A stretch of 58,424 bases of DNA, from contig CAJMSQ010000013.1 in the NCBI GenBank assembly GCA_905216095.1, positions 1 to 58,424 of the forward strand, read 5' to 3'. The stretch is from an uncultured bacterium (GTDB lineage: Bacteria; Bacteroidota; Bacteroidia; Bacteroidales; Bacteroidaceae). A model generated the notes under the pieces. The model had not been told where the DNA came from. It saw only the letters and a program-made list of their open reading frames with translations, and did no database searches. Below, piece by piece: positions 16,678-25,552 of this stretch (its first letter is position 1; every line of letters begins with the position of its first letter). The position numbers were made by a program, and so were the translations under genes.

Positions 16678-17250
16678 TCAAATGGGATGATTGAGCGTGA
16701 AGTCACCCCTGTAAGTCCGGTTTAGTTCGTCTTCGATGTCTTGAATGGTTATTGCTCCCGCAGTCAGTTGCTTTACGTTCACCATCAAATAAATCGTATG
16801 TGTGGTGTCTGCGACTTGAAGAAAGGTCTCAGGACCGAACAAACTGACCATCAGGCGTTGGTAAAACCTGAATCTGCGATTTCCGAATGCCGGATTTACT
16901 TTTTTTCCCTTGACATCGGCTTCGAGATCGGGGGCAGCCACAAATCCAAATGATACGTGTGGATTTTTACGGTGGTATTCAAGCATAATTTCGATACATG
17001 TCCGTACAATTGTACGCGGTTCGTAATCATGGGTCAGTATCGAATATCGGTTTTTGCTCTTCTCAACGCCTTTCCAATAGAACTTAATGCCATAGAAATC
17101 CTTGTCAAAGCCTTCCACTTCGACAATAAACCGTTTGTTACTCTTGTCCGATTTGAAGGACCATAAATCAAGAATGCGATGTAAGCCTGAGTCATTCTCC
17201 TTGCATCGCATTATGAATTTTGGTTTATAGTATCCTTTATGTGAAGTCAC
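16678..17250 (-). CDS. Hypothetical protein, low-GC, possibly acquired
   Basis: I do not recognise this 190-residue protein. It is mostly polar with no signal peptide, and shows alternating strands (KRFIVEVEGFDKDFYGIKFYW, HTIYLMVNVKQLTAGAITI) as in a compact soluble alpha/beta fold. It starts with GTG, which overlaps the stop of the small upstream ORF (GTGA), so translation is likely coupled. It is clearly more AT-rich than its neighbours, which suggests transfer. It lies between A2 and leuS. Confidence 0.6.
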   Translation of the reverse strand: MTSHKGYYKPKFIMRCKENDSGLHRILDLWSFKSDKSNKRFIVEVEGFDKDFYGIKFYWKGVEKSKNRYSILTHDYEPRTIVRTCIEIMLEYHRKNPHVSFGFVAAPDLEADVKGKKVNPAFGNRRFRFYQRLMVSLFGPETFLQVADTTHTIYLMVNVKQLTAGAITIQDIEDELNRTYRGDFTLNHPI

Positions 17251-17408
17251 GGTAACAGATACCGGTATGAAGGGATACGAAGTCTTTGTCTGTCGGCAGG
17301 AGTGACAGTCTTGAGCTTTATGGCAGAATTGACCGCATCAGAAGGCTTGCTGCTCCCGTTGTGTGTTGCGGATGATGCCGATAACGGCTTTTTATTCAAT
17401 GCTCCCAT
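17247..17408 (-). CDS. Small hypothetical ORF coupled to the low-GC gene
   Basis: Reading the minus strand from ATG at 17408 gives 53 residues beginning MGALNKKPLSASSATHNGSS and ending SYRYLLP. The protein is hydrophilic, serine-rich at the N-terminus and basic at the C-terminus. Its TGA overlaps the GTG start of the next gene. AAAGGGAAAA precedes the start. A small protein coupled to a larger one recalls toxin-antitoxin or chaperone pairs, but no family is recognised. Confidence 0.45.
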   Translation of the reverse strand: MGALNKKPLSASSATHNGSSKPSDAVNSAIKLKTVTPADRQRLRIPSYRYLLP

Positions 17409-17650
17409 GATTTTCCCTTTATTGTTTTATGTGTAAGATGCTTTTCTTTTGCTGTGGACGCGATGAATCGCGTCCCTACCGGCGGCTGTTTGGGACAAAA
17501 ATACGACTTTTTCTTTTTATGCCCAAGTTTTGTCGTGAAAATCAGCGTTGTCCGCATCTTTTCCTTGAAAAAAGTACGGCGGGAAGCCGTGCGGGTGTTG
17601 CCCGTCCTGCATTTTGTGCCGCTTGTCTGTGAGCCTTGCCGAAAAAATCC
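17409..17650. other. Intergenic region with a GGACGCGAT palindrome
   Basis: No gene is seen. A perfect hairpin GGACGCGAT-GA-ATCGCGTCC lies at 17456-17475, followed by CTAC. The same word GTAGGGACGCGAT recurs at 58374-58386, so it looks like a second short dispersed repeat family. The rest is unremarkable sequence up to the leuS promoter. Confidence 0.5.
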
Positions 17651-17651
17651 T

Positions 17652-17659
17652 TAACTTTG
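17652..17659 (+). promoter_or_regulatory. -7 box of leuS
   Basis: TAACTTTG fits TAnnTTTG and lies 35 bp before the leuS ATG. The start codon follows an AT run (TTATTATATAT) without a Shine-Dalgarno sequence. Confidence 0.55.
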
Positions 17660-17694
17660 CCGCGCAAACCCGATAAACACACCTTATTATATAT

Positions 17695-20538
17695 ATGGAG
17701 TATAATTTCAAAGAGATAGAACAGAAATGGCAGGCCGCATGGGCAGCCGACAAGACTTATCATGTGACCGAGGACAACAGCCGTCCGAAGTACTATGTGC
17801 TCAACATGTTCCCCTATCCCTCGGGCGCGGGGCTGCACGTGGGACATCCGCTCGGCTACATCGCCTCCGACATTTACGCACGCTACAAGCGCTTGAAAGG
17901 ATATAACGTTCTCAACCCCATGGGATACGATGCCTACGGACTGCCTGCCGAGCAATATGCCATCCAGACGGGACAGCATCCCGCCGTCACCACGGTGAAA
18001 AACATCGAACGTTACCGGGAACAGCTCGACAAGATAGGTTTCTCGTTCGACTGGGACCGTGAGGTGCGCACCTGCGACCCTGCTTATTATCACTGGACGC
18101 AGTGGGCGTTCCGCAAGATGTTCGGCTCTTACTATTGTAATACCTGTCAAAAGGCGCAACCCATAGAACAGCTCGTCGAGGCCTTCGGCAAGAACGGCAC
18201 ACAAGGCATTGACGCCGCCTGCGGCGAGGAACTCTCGTTCACGGCCGCCGAGTGGAACGCCATGAGCGAGCGGGAGCGCGAGGAAGTGCTCATGAACTAC
18301 CGCCTGGCCTACCTGGGAGAAACGATGGTGAACTGGTGTCCGCAGCTCGGAACGGTGCTTGCCAACGACGAGGTGGTGGACGGCGTGAGCGAACGCGGCG
18401 GATACCCTGTCGTACAAAAGAAGATGAAGCAATGGTGCCTGCGGGTGTCGGCTTATGCCCAAAGGTTGCTCGACGGACTTGAGCACATCGACTGGACCGA
18501 CTCGCTGAAAGAGACGCAGCGCAACTGGATTGGTCGCTCCGAAGGTACGGAAATGGAATTCTGCGTGAAGGACAGTGACGTGAAGTTCACCATCTTCACC
18601 ACGCGGGCCGACACCATCTTCGGCGTAACCTTCATGGTGTTGGCGCCGGAAAGCGAACTCGTGCGGCAAATCGTCACCGACGAGCAACGGGCCGACGTGG
18701 AAGCCTACCTGGAAGCCACCCGCAAGCGCACGGAACGCGAACGCATCGCCGACCGCCGCGTGACAGGCGTCTTTACCGGCGCGTATGCTGTCAATCCCTT
18801 CACGGGCGACTCCATTCCCATATGGGTCAGCGACTACGTGCTGGCAGGTTACGGCACGGGAGCCATCATGGCGGTGCCCGCACATGACTCCCGCGACTAC
18901 GCCTTTGCCCGCCACTTCGGCCTGCCCGTCGTCCCGCTCATCGAGGGCGCTGACGTGACGGAAGAAAGCTTCGACGCGAAGGAAGGAATCGTCATGAACA
19001 GTCCCGTGGCCGGCACCCGGGCGCGCGCAGGCTTCAGCCTGAACGGACTGACCGTGACCGAGGCCGTCGCGGCCACCAAGAAGTTTGTCACGGAACAGGG
19101 CATAGGCCGCGTAAAGGTGAACTACCGCCTGCGCGATGCCATCTTCAGCCGCCAACGCTACTGGGGCGAGCCCTTCCCCGTGTACTACAAGGACGGAATG
19201 CCCCGCATGATACCCGAATCGTGCTTGCCGCTCGAATTGCCCGAAGTGTCGAAGTTCCTGCCCACCGAGACCGGCGAACCGCCCCTCGGCAACGCAACGC
19301 GATGGGCCTGGGACACCGAAGCGAATGCCGTGACCGACAATTCGCGCATAGACAATGTCACCGTTTTCCCCCTCGAACTCTCGACCATGCCCGGATTTGC
19401 CGGCTCGTCGGCCTATTATCTGCGCTACATGGACCCGCATAACGGCGAGGCCCTCGTGGGTAAGGACGCCGATGCCTATTGGCAGAACGTCGATCTCTAC
19501 GTGGGCGGCTCAGAACATGCCACGGGACACCTTATATATAGCCGCTTCTGGAACAAATTCCTATATGACCTCGGCATTTCGTGCCGTGAAGAACCGTTTG
19601 CCAAGCTTCTGAACCAGGGCATGATACAGGGCCGCAGCAACTTTGTCTATCGTGTGAAGGACACCAATACGTTCGTCTCGCACGGGCTCAAGGGCAATTA
19701 CGACGTGACCCCCATCCACGTGGACGTGAATATCGTCCAGAACGACATTCTCGACATCGAGGCGTTCCGGGCATGGCGTCCCGAATACGCGGATGCCGAC
19801 TTCGTGCTCGAGGATGGCAGGTACGTGTGCGGGTGGGCCGTCGAGAAGATGTCCAAGTCCATGTACAACGTGGTGAACCCCGACATGATCATCGACAAGT
19901 ACGGGGCCGACACGCTCCGCCTCTATGAAATGTTCCTCGGTCCCATCAATCAGAGCAAACCGTGGGACAGCAACGGCATCGACGGTTGCTTCCGCTTCCT
20001 GCGCAAAGCCTGGAACCTTTACTTTGACAAGGACGACAATTTCGTCGTTGCCGATGTAGCGCCCGCAAAGGACGACCTGAAGACGCTGCACAGGCTCATC
20101 GGCAAGGTGACCGAGGACATCGAGAAATTTTCCTATAATACCAGCGTTCCCGCCTTCATGATTGCCGTGGGCGAACTGCAGGCCCGCAAGTGCGTGAGCC
20201 GCGCGATACTCGAGCCGCTCGCCGTGCTGCTCGCTCCTTTCGCCCCGCACGTTGCCGAGGAACTGTGGCACAGGATGGGCCACACGACGACCGTGTGCGA
20301 CGCGCAGTGGCCCGCTTTCGACGAGGCCTATCTCAAGGAAGACAGTGTCACGCTCAGCGTCTCGTTCAACGGCAAGACGCGCTTCACGCTCGACTTCCCC
20401 GCCGACGCAGGCCGGGAGGAGATAGAACGTGCCGCCTTGTCCGACGAGCAGTCCGCCAAGTATCTGGAAGGTATGCAGGTGGTGAAAGTCATCGTCGTGC
20501 CCGGAAAAATCGTGAACATCGTATTGAAAAAATCATAA
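17695..20538 (+). CDS. leuS: Leucyl-tRNA synthetase
   Basis: This class I enzyme charges tRNA-Leu. The 947-residue protein has the HIGH-type motif [16 protein letters not shown] (about residues 39-54), a CP1 editing domain in the middle with the [13 protein letters not shown] block (about 302-314) and [19 protein letters not shown], and the KMSKS motif [10 protein letters not shown] (about 716-725) before the anticodon-binding and C-terminal domains. The length suits the bacterial form. A long ORF on the other strand is a shadow. Confidence 0.98.
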   Translation: MEYNFKEIEQKWQAAWAADKTYHVTEDNSRPKYYVLNMFPYPSGAGLHVGHPLGYIASDIYARYKRLKGYNVLNPMGYDAYGLPAEQYAIQTGQHPAVTTVKNIERYREQLDKIGFSFDWDREVRTCDPAYYHWTQWAFRKMFGSYYCNTCQKAQPIEQLVEAFGKNGTQGIDAACGEELSFTAAEWNAMSEREREEVLMNYRLAYLGETMVNWCPQLGTVLANDEVVDGVSERGGYPVVQKKMKQWCLRVSAYAQRLLDGLEHIDWTDSLKETQRNWIGRSEGTEMEFCVKDSDVKFTIFTTRADTIFGVTFMVLAPESELVRQIVTDEQRADVEAYLEATRKRTERERIADRRVTGVFTGAYAVNPFTGDSIPIWVSDYVLAGYGTGAIMAVPAHDSRDYAFARHFGLPVVPLIEGADVTEESFDAKEGIVMNSPVAGTRARAGFSLNGLTVTEAVAATKKFVTEQGIGRVKVNYRLRDAIFSRQRYWGEPFPVYYKDGMPRMIPESCLPLELPEVSKFLPTETGEPPLGNATRWAWDTEANAVTDNSRIDNVTVFPLELSTMPGFAGSSAYYLRYMDPHNGEALVGKDADAYWQNVDLYVGGSEHATGHLIYSRFWNKFLYDLGISCREEPFAKLLNQGMIQGRSNFVYRVKDTNTFVSHGLKGNYDVTPIHVDVNIVQNDILDIEAFRAWRPEYADADFVLEDGRYVCGWAVEKMSKSMYNVVNPDMIIDKYGADTLRLYEMFLGPINQSKPWDSNGIDGCFRFLRKAWNLYFDKDDNFVVADVAPAKDDLKTLHRLIGKVTEDIEKFSYNTSVPAFMIAVGELQARKCVSRAILEPLAVLLAPFAPHVAEELWHRMGHTTTVCDAQWPAFDEAYLKEDSVTLSVSFNGKTRFTLDFPADAGREEIERAALSDEQSAKYLEGMQVVKVIVVPGKIVNIVLKKS

Positions 20539-20607
20539 GCCGCCGCTCCGGTGTCCCGGCGTGCCGTCCCGACGCGCCGGAATGCCGCCGGGCTAAAAGC
20601 AAAAGTC

Positions 20608-21552
20608 ATGTCGAACAACCTGCAACTGACGTTTTTCCAAGACCTGAAGGACTACTTGATAATAACCTTCGGTCTGTTGTGCTATGCCATAGGCTTCACC
20701 TGTTTCCAGCTGCCCTACGAAATCACTACCGGCGGGCTGGCCGGTGCGGGCGCCGTCATATATTATGCCATCGGCTTTCCCGTGCAGTATACGTTCTTCT
20801 TGGTGAACATCATCCTGCTGGGCATCGCCGTCAAGGTGCTGGGCTGGAAGTTCTGCATCAAGACCATCTACGCCGTATTCATGCTTACGTTCCTGCTGGG
20901 TGCGTGCCAGGAAGTGATGCGCTACGTGGGGACGGTCCATCCCGAGGCCTTCGCGCACATCAATCCCCACAGCGGCCTGCCGCAAGTGGTGAACAACAAC
21001 ATTTTCCTGTCCTGCATACTCGGGGCCGCCATCGAGGGCATCGGTATCGGCTTTGTCTTCCTGAGCAACGGCTCGACCGGCGGAACCGACATCATCGCCA
21101 GCATCATCAACAAGTACAAGGACGTGACGCTGGGGCAGATGATGATGCTTTGCGACCTGATTATCATCACTTCGAGCGTCCTGACGCCGACGGGAAGCAT
21201 AGACAAGCTGCTTTACGGCTATTGTACGCTCATCATCACCAATCTGCTGCTTGACTACGTGGTGGACCGCGGCCGCCAGTCCGTGCAGTTCTTCATCTTC
21301 TCCGAGCGTTACGACGAGATAGCCACCGCCATCAACGCCATGCACCGCGGCGTGACCGTGCTCAACGGGCAGGGATGGTACACCAAGACCGAGCGAAAGG
21401 TGCTGGTCGTGCTGGCCAAGAAGCGCGAAAGCACCAATATCTTCCGCATCATACAGAATATCGACCCCCACGCCTTTGTCTCGCAGTCGAAAGTCATCGG
21501 AGTCTTCGGCGACGGCTTTGACAAGGTGAAGGTGAAAGCCGACAAGAAATGA
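20608..21552 (+). CDS. YitT family membrane protein (DUF161 + DUF2179)
   Basis: The 314-residue protein has about six membrane helices in its first 215 residues, including the conserved GGLAGAGAVIYY and NGSTGGTDIIASIIN blocks. It ends with a cytosolic DUF2179 domain (about 230-314; GVTVLNGQGWYTKTERKVL). The role is not established. It follows leuS after 69 bp and overlaps the next gene by four bases (ATGA). The start at 20608 (MSNNLQLTFFQ) is chosen over one 57 bp upstream that would be arginine-rich. Confidence 0.88.
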   Translation: MSNNLQLTFFQDLKDYLIITFGLLCYAIGFTCFQLPYEITTGGLAGAGAVIYYAIGFPVQYTFFLVNIILLGIAVKVLGWKFCIKTIYAVFMLTFLLGACQEVMRYVGTVHPEAFAHINPHSGLPQVVNNNIFLSCILGAAIEGIGIGFVFLSNGSTGGTDIIASIINKYKDVTLGQMMMLCDLIIITSSVLTPTGSIDKLLYGYCTLIITNLLLDYVVDRGRQSVQFFIFSERYDEIATAINAMHRGVTVLNGQGWYTKTERKVLVVLAKKRESTNIFRIIQNIDPHAFVSQSKVIGVFGDGFDKVKVKADKK

Positions 21553-22409
21553 CAAAGTCCCGTTTCGACGTCGTTCCCCAGGGCGGACTCTGCAACCGGC
21601 TGCGGGTGACGCTTTCGGCACGCTTTGCCGGCGAAACGGCAGGGCGTGCCGTGCGCGTCAGATGGGGCGGGCACGATGCGGAGTGCCCGGCCGCCTTCGA
21701 CGAACTCTTTCACAGCATCGACACGCCGGCGTTCAGCATTGTCCGCCGGCCTTGGCGTTATGCCGCCGTGACGCGCCGCAACCTCCATCTGCCCGCTCTG
21801 TTGCGGCTGCCCCTGTTCGACGCGCAACAGAAGAACTTCGACCCGCGGCGGCATGGCGACATAGCGACGTGGCTGCGGCGTTATCCGCGGCTCTACGTGT
21901 CGGGCTGCGAGGAGCTGGTGCCTTATCCCGCCGCCTGCATGGGACTGCTGCGACCACTGCCGCACATACAGGAGCGCATAGATGCCGTCACGCGGCAGTT
22001 TGACGCGCACACCGTGGGCGTACACATACGGCGCACCGACCACACGTGGGCGATAGAGGAAAGCACCGACGACGCTTTCCGTCAGGCCATGCACGACTGT
22101 GTCAGGGCAGACGGACATACGCGTTTCTTCCTGGCCACCGACGACGACGAACTCAAGCGGAGACTTGTGGCCGAATGGCCGGAACGCATCATCACGCAGC
22201 CCTCCGTTGCACCGCGCCACACTTCCGAAGGCATCGTGCAGGCGGTCATCGACCTCTGGTGCCTGGCTGCCACGCGCAGCCTGCTGGGCAGTTTCTATTC
22301 ATCCTTTACCGACATGGCGGCCGCGCTGGGCGGCATACCGCTCACGGTGGTGCGCATCACCGACGGCACGCCCGACGCGCCCGAGTGCCCTTGCGACGAA
22401 GGCGGATGA
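21549..22409 (+). CDS. Fucosyltransferase-like glycosyltransferase
   Basis: The 286-residue protein shows traits of the GT-B fucosyltransferase superfamily (GT11/GT23/NodZ-like). These are an N-terminal GGLCNRLRVTLSARFAGE block, the donor motif VGVHIRRTDH (about residues 156-165), FFLATDDDELKRRL, and a C-terminal SFYSSFTDMAAAL. The donor sugar is inferred to be GDP-fucose from family resemblance only. Its ATG overlaps the stop of the YitT gene, so it is cotranscribed with leuS-yitT. Confidence 0.7.
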   Translation: MTKSRFDVVPQGGLCNRLRVTLSARFAGETAGRAVRVRWGGHDAECPAAFDELFHSIDTPAFSIVRRPWRYAAVTRRNLHLPALLRLPLFDAQQKNFDPRRHGDIATWLRRYPRLYVSGCEELVPYPAACMGLLRPLPHIQERIDAVTRQFDAHTVGVHIRRTDHTWAIEESTDDAFRQAMHDCVRADGHTRFFLATDDDELKRRLVAEWPERIITQPSVAPRHTSEGIVQAVIDLWCLAATRSLLGSFYSSFTDMAAALGGIPLTVVRITDGTPDAPECPCDEGG

Positions 22410-22477
22410 GGCTTCGGAGGAACTGTCGCGGCGGTCCTGATATATGCCTTGCGGCGATTTAACATTTGCTCGGCGAT

Positions 22478-22732
22478 GAATTAACACTTCTTGCTTTCGG
22501 GCGAAAAATGTATTATCTTTGCAACAGCGAAAGCACGGGGACGGTCTCAGACCGCCCCTTTTTCGTGCCCGCAGGCCCGTTTCAGGGGGAAACTATCCCT
22601 ATCATAGGAAAGACTACAAGTCATGTAGTCGGAATTACATGGCTTGTAGTTCCGTCCGGCCCTGCATGTAGTCTTTCCTACATGCCATGTACGCGGTCCG
22701 GAAAAGTGCAGAAAAGTTAAAAATGTTAATGT
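22478..22732 (+). repeat. Class A composite element A3
   Basis: Left end AATTAACAC with a second TTTAACATTTG copy at 22458-22468. TTGC (22491-22494), 19 bp, TATCTTTG (22514-22521). Hairpin from GCACG (22533-22537) to CGTGC (22564-22568) with inner GGGG-A-CGG/CCG-CCCC arms and a T-tract. The CAGGCCCGTTTCAGGGGGAA module, ACTATCCCTATCATAGG, four palindromic units (22613-22692) and the right end at 22716-22732 follow. It is co-directional with the gene at 22900. Confidence 0.92.
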
Positions 22733-22801
22733 CGGCGTCACCATCCTCCGGATTTCCGTGATTTGGTCCGGCATGGCTTGATTTTTTTAACTTTTATACG
22801 A

Positions 22802-22828
22802 TTGTTAAAATAAAAAAAGGTATATTTG
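22802..22828 (+). promoter_or_regulatory. Promoter of the membrane protein gene
   Basis: TATATTTG (22821-22828) has TTG (22802-22804) 16 bp upstream, a little close. The element A3 promoter is about 300 bp further upstream, so this gene seems to have its own promoter. Confidence 0.5.
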
Positions 22829-22899
22829 TCGGTGTCGGCGGTGCGCCTGTCGTGGTGCAAGAGCCGGCGGAAACCTGTTTAGTCATAAAAAACATCGTT

Positions 22900-23514
22900 A
22901 TGAACAAGAAAATCACCCTTTCGAGTGTCCTTTCCGAAGGCACGGCCATCGGACTCAAGAACCTGCCCTCGCTCATCGGAGCGACATTGCTTTGGATCCT
23001 GACCATCTGGATTCCTTACATCAACGTGGGCACCACTATCGCCATGCAAAGCATTCCTTGCGCGCTGAGCAAGGGAGAGGTCATCTCACCTTTGTTTATC
23101 TTCGACGGCAAGTACCGCAAATACATGGGCGAGTTCTTCACCCTCATCGGCCTGCAGTCGCTCTCCATCATACCGGCGCTGTTGTTTATGATCGTTCCCG
23201 GCATCATCATCTCGCTGGGCTGGTCGCTCTCCCTCTACATCCTGCTCGACAAGGGCGTAGGCCCGAGCGAAGCCATGGTGCAGAGCAACAACGCCACCTA
23301 CGGATACAAGTGGACGATATTCCTGAGCAACCTCGTCCTGGTCGTGGCCTTCTACGTCGTGGCCCTCATCCTGACGTACGTTGTCGGTCTCGTCTCTGAA
23401 GCACTCGCCGCACTGGTCATGCTGGCCCTGGTGCTGTGTCTCATGAGCATCAGCCTCGGCATGTCGGGCTACATCTATCGCAAACTGGCCCTCGAGGAAA
23501 CGCCGGCCGAATAA
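22900..23514 (+). CDS. Uncharacterised multi-pass membrane protein
   Basis: The 204-residue protein starts MNKKITLSSVLSEGTAIGLKN and has about five membrane helices. There is a GxxxxPSLIGATLLWILTIWIPYINVGTTI segment split across the first two helices, IIPALLFMIVPGIIISLGWSLSLYILLD in the middle, and two helices near the end. No family is recognised with certainty; DUF975-like or glycerophosphodiester phosphodiesterase membrane-domain-like proteins have a similar look. It is monocistronic with a strong terminator. Confidence 0.7.
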   Translation: MNKKITLSSVLSEGTAIGLKNLPSLIGATLLWILTIWIPYINVGTTIAMQSIPCALSKGEVISPLFIFDGKYRKYMGEFFTLIGLQSLSIIPALLFMIVPGIIISLGWSLSLYILLDKGVGPSEAMVQSNNATYGYKWTIFLSNLVLVVAFYVVALILTYVVGLVSEALAALVMLALVLCLMSISLGMSGYIYRKLALEETPAE

Positions 23515-23548
23515 CCGGAACATCCTCGCGCAAGGCATATACGGACAA

Positions 23549-23590
23549 CCGGCCCTGCAACCGTTACCGACGGATGCAGGGCCGGTCGCC
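23549..23590 (+). terminator. Terminator after the membrane protein gene
   Basis: A perfect 11-bp stem (23549-23559 with 23575-23585) lies 35 bp after the stop. The T content after it is modest. Confidence 0.65.
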
Positions 23591-23754
23591 CGTTTTCCGC
23601 GAGGAGAGGCATCGTGCGCCGCCTTGGATACACCTTATATATATGGTGTGTCTGCCGATGCGCCGCGTGCGTGATGTTTTCAGCGGAGAACGACTTTCAA
23701 AAAGCACAAAAATAAAAAAAATGTGCAGAAAATGCGCCTTTTTTCCCTTTCCGC

Positions 23755-23785
23755 TTGTTTATTCTAATAATAAACCCTATTTTTG
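23755..23785 (+). promoter_or_regulatory. Promoter of acpP
   Basis: TTG (23755-23757), a 20-bp spacer and TATTTTTG (23778-23785) match the Bacteroides consensus, 48 bp before the acpP start. Confidence 0.75.
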
Positions 23786-23833
23786 CAGCCTAAACTCGAA
23801 GAAAAACAATTTATTAATCAAAAACAAAAAGCT

Positions 23834-24070
23834 ATGTCTGATATCGCAGCAAAAGTTAAGGAAATCATTGTAGACAAATTGAGCGTCGATGAAGCCGAAG
23901 TAAAGAACGAAGCCAGCTTCGCCAACGACCTTGGTGCAGATTCTCTCGACACCGTAGAGCTCATCATGGAATTCGAGAAGGAATTCAAGATTACCATTCC
24001 CGATGACCAGGCAGAGAAGATTTCTACTGTCGGCGACGCCATTGCTTACATCGAGGCCAACGCTAAATAA
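23834..24070 (+). CDS. acpP: Acyl carrier protein
   Basis: ACP carries growing fatty acids on a phosphopantetheine arm. The 78-residue acidic protein has the attachment site [12 protein letters not shown], in which the serine of DSL is modified, and the full four-helix length. The start at 23834 ([12 protein letters not shown]) is preferred because the upstream codons lie in the AT-rich leader. It is followed by fabF, the usual pairing. Confidence 0.97.
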   Translation: MSDIAAKVKEIIVDKLSVDEAEVKNEASFANDLGADSLDTVELIMEFEKEFKITIPDDQAEKISTVGDAIAYIEANAK

Positions 24071-24092
24071 AAAACGGATTTCCAAACATCCT

Positions 24093-24158
24093 GAATGTGC
24101 CAATGCGCCAATGTCGCCGCACCAAAAGGCGGAACACCATTGGTACATTGGCACATTC
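24093..24158. repeat. Long hairpin between acpP and fabF
   Basis: A perfect 13-bp inverted repeat (24093-24105 with 24146-24158) encloses a second CCAATG/CATTGG pair and a GCCGC/GGCGG-type pair. The whole 66-bp segment can fold into one long imperfect hairpin. There is no T-tract, so it may process or attenuate the acpP-fabF mRNA and help keep ACP in excess. Confidence 0.65.
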
Positions 24159-24185
24159 CGGTTATCAGCAACCAGTTAAATAATT

Positions 24186-25451
24186 ATGGAATTAAAGAGA
24201 GTTGTCGTCACAGGCCTCGGAGCACTGACTCCCGTAGGCAACACCGTGGCCGAGACTTGGGAAAACCTCAAGAACGGCGTGAGCGGCGCAGGTCCCATCA
24301 CGCATTTCGACGCTTCCAAGTTCAAAGCGCAATTTGCCTGCGAGGTAAAGAATTTCAAGGTCACTGATTTCATCGACCGCAAGGAGGCCCGCAAGATGGA
24401 CCTCTACGAACAGTATGCACTTGTGGCGGCCATGGAAGCCGTAAAAGACAGTGCCATGGACCTGGATGCCGTCAATAAAGACCGCATCGGCGTTGTGTTC
24501 GGTGTCGGAATCGGAGGTATTCACACCTTCGAGGAGGAAGCCGGCAACTATGCCGTGAACGGCGCGGAAATGGGCCCGAAGTACAACCCGTTCTTCATAC
24601 CGAAAATGATTGCCGACATCGCGTCCGGACAGATTTCCATCATGTACGGATTCCACGGCCCCAATTATACGACGACTTCGGCCTGCGCCTCTTCGACGCA
24701 CGCCTTTGCCGATGCGTTCAACCTCATCAGACTCGGAAAAGCGGATGCCATCCTGACGGGCGGTGCCGAGGCGGCCATCTGGCCTGCCGGCGTAGGTGGT
24801 TTCACCGCCATGCACGCTCTCTCCACACGGAATGATGACCCGCTTCACGCTTCCCGTCCGTTCAGCAAGAGCCGTGACGGTTTTGTGATGGGCGAAGGTG
24901 CGGCCTGCCTCGTTCTGGAAGAGCTGGAACACGCCAAGGCCCGCGGGGCGAAAATTTATTGCGAGGTGGCAGGAGCCGGTATGTCGGCAGACGCACACCA
25001 CATCACCGCCAGCCACCCCGAAGGACTCGGCGCTCACCTCGTGATGTGCAGCGCCCTCGAGGACGCAGGTATGCAGCCCGAGGACATCGACTACATCAAC
25101 GTGCACGGTACCTCCACGCCCGTGGGCGATATCTCCGAGGTAAAGGCAATTACCAAGCTCTTCGGCGAACACGCCTATAAGCTGAACATCAGCTCCACCA
25201 AGTCCATGACCGGCCACCTGCTCGGAGCGACCGGCGCAGTCGAGGCCCTGGTGTGCTGCCTTGCCGTGCAGAACGACATTGTCCCGCCGACCATCAACCA
25301 CGAGGACGATGACCGCGACGAGGAAATCGATTATAACCTGAACTTCACCTTCAACAAAGCGCAAAAACGTACCGTCCGTGCCGCACTGAGCAACACGTTC
25401 GGTTTCGGAGGCCACAACGCCTGCTGCATTGTGAAGAAGTACGAAGCCTAA
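24186..25451 (+). CDS. fabF: 3-oxoacyl-[acyl-carrier-protein] synthase II
   Basis: FabF condenses acyl-ACP with malonyl-ACP in fatty acid elongation. The 421-residue protein has the catalytic cysteine in TTSACASSTHAF (about residue 166) and the two active-site histidines in NVHGTSTPVGD (about 306) and KSMTGHLLGATG (about 342). The length and the N-terminus MELKRVVVTGLGALTPVGN are standard. It lies 115 bp after acpP and upstream of rnc, a common Bacteroidales order. Confidence 0.97.
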   Translation: MELKRVVVTGLGALTPVGNTVAETWENLKNGVSGAGPITHFDASKFKAQFACEVKNFKVTDFIDRKEARKMDLYEQYALVAAMEAVKDSAMDLDAVNKDRIGVVFGVGIGGIHTFEEEAGNYAVNGAEMGPKYNPFFIPKMIADIASGQISIMYGFHGPNYTTTSACASSTHAFADAFNLIRLGKADAILTGGAEAAIWPAGVGGFTAMHALSTRNDDPLHASRPFSKSRDGFVMGEGAACLVLEELEHAKARGAKIYCEVAGAGMSADAHHITASHPEGLGAHLVMCSALEDAGMQPEDIDYINVHGTSTPVGDISEVKAITKLFGEHAYKLNISSTKSMTGHLLGATGAVEALVCCLAVQNDIVPPTINHEDDDRDEEIDYNLNFTFNKAQKRTVRAALSNTFGFGGHNACCIVKKYEA

Positions 25452-25457
25452 TCTTGC

Positions 25458-25534
25458 AGCCGGGCGTACCGGTATGCCGCGGGCGGGACGGCAAGTGCCA
25501 TCTGCCACGGAGCGGCATACGGGTACGCCCGGCT
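25458..25534. repeat. Large hairpin between fabF and rnc
   Basis: Arms of 23 bp (25458-25480 with 25512-25534) pair with a single mismatch and enclose a smaller GGCA/TGCC hairpin. The right arm ends 18 bp before the rnc start. RNase III cuts such long duplexes, so it could be a self-processing site in the rnc leader; this is inference. Confidence 0.7.
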
Positions 25535-25552
25535 TTATCCCATTAACTCCTT

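Noticed and set aside
16448..16690. Small ORFs across the palindromic arrays with repeated words such as TWHVG, YKPCSS and YMACS
   Set aside because: These are translations of the CTACATGGCATGTAG units in different frames. The same peptides appear wherever the repeat lies, in both orientations, without starts or conserved length.
17542..19440. 632-codon open frame on the minus strand opposite leuS
   Set aside because: It is the antisense shadow of a certain leuS gene in GC-rich DNA; the product is rich in His, Arg and Gly, with no domain or start context.
23783..23833. Longer acpP start
   Set aside because: The extra residues are encoded by the AT-rich leader directly after the -7 box, and known ACPs start at the MSDIA position.
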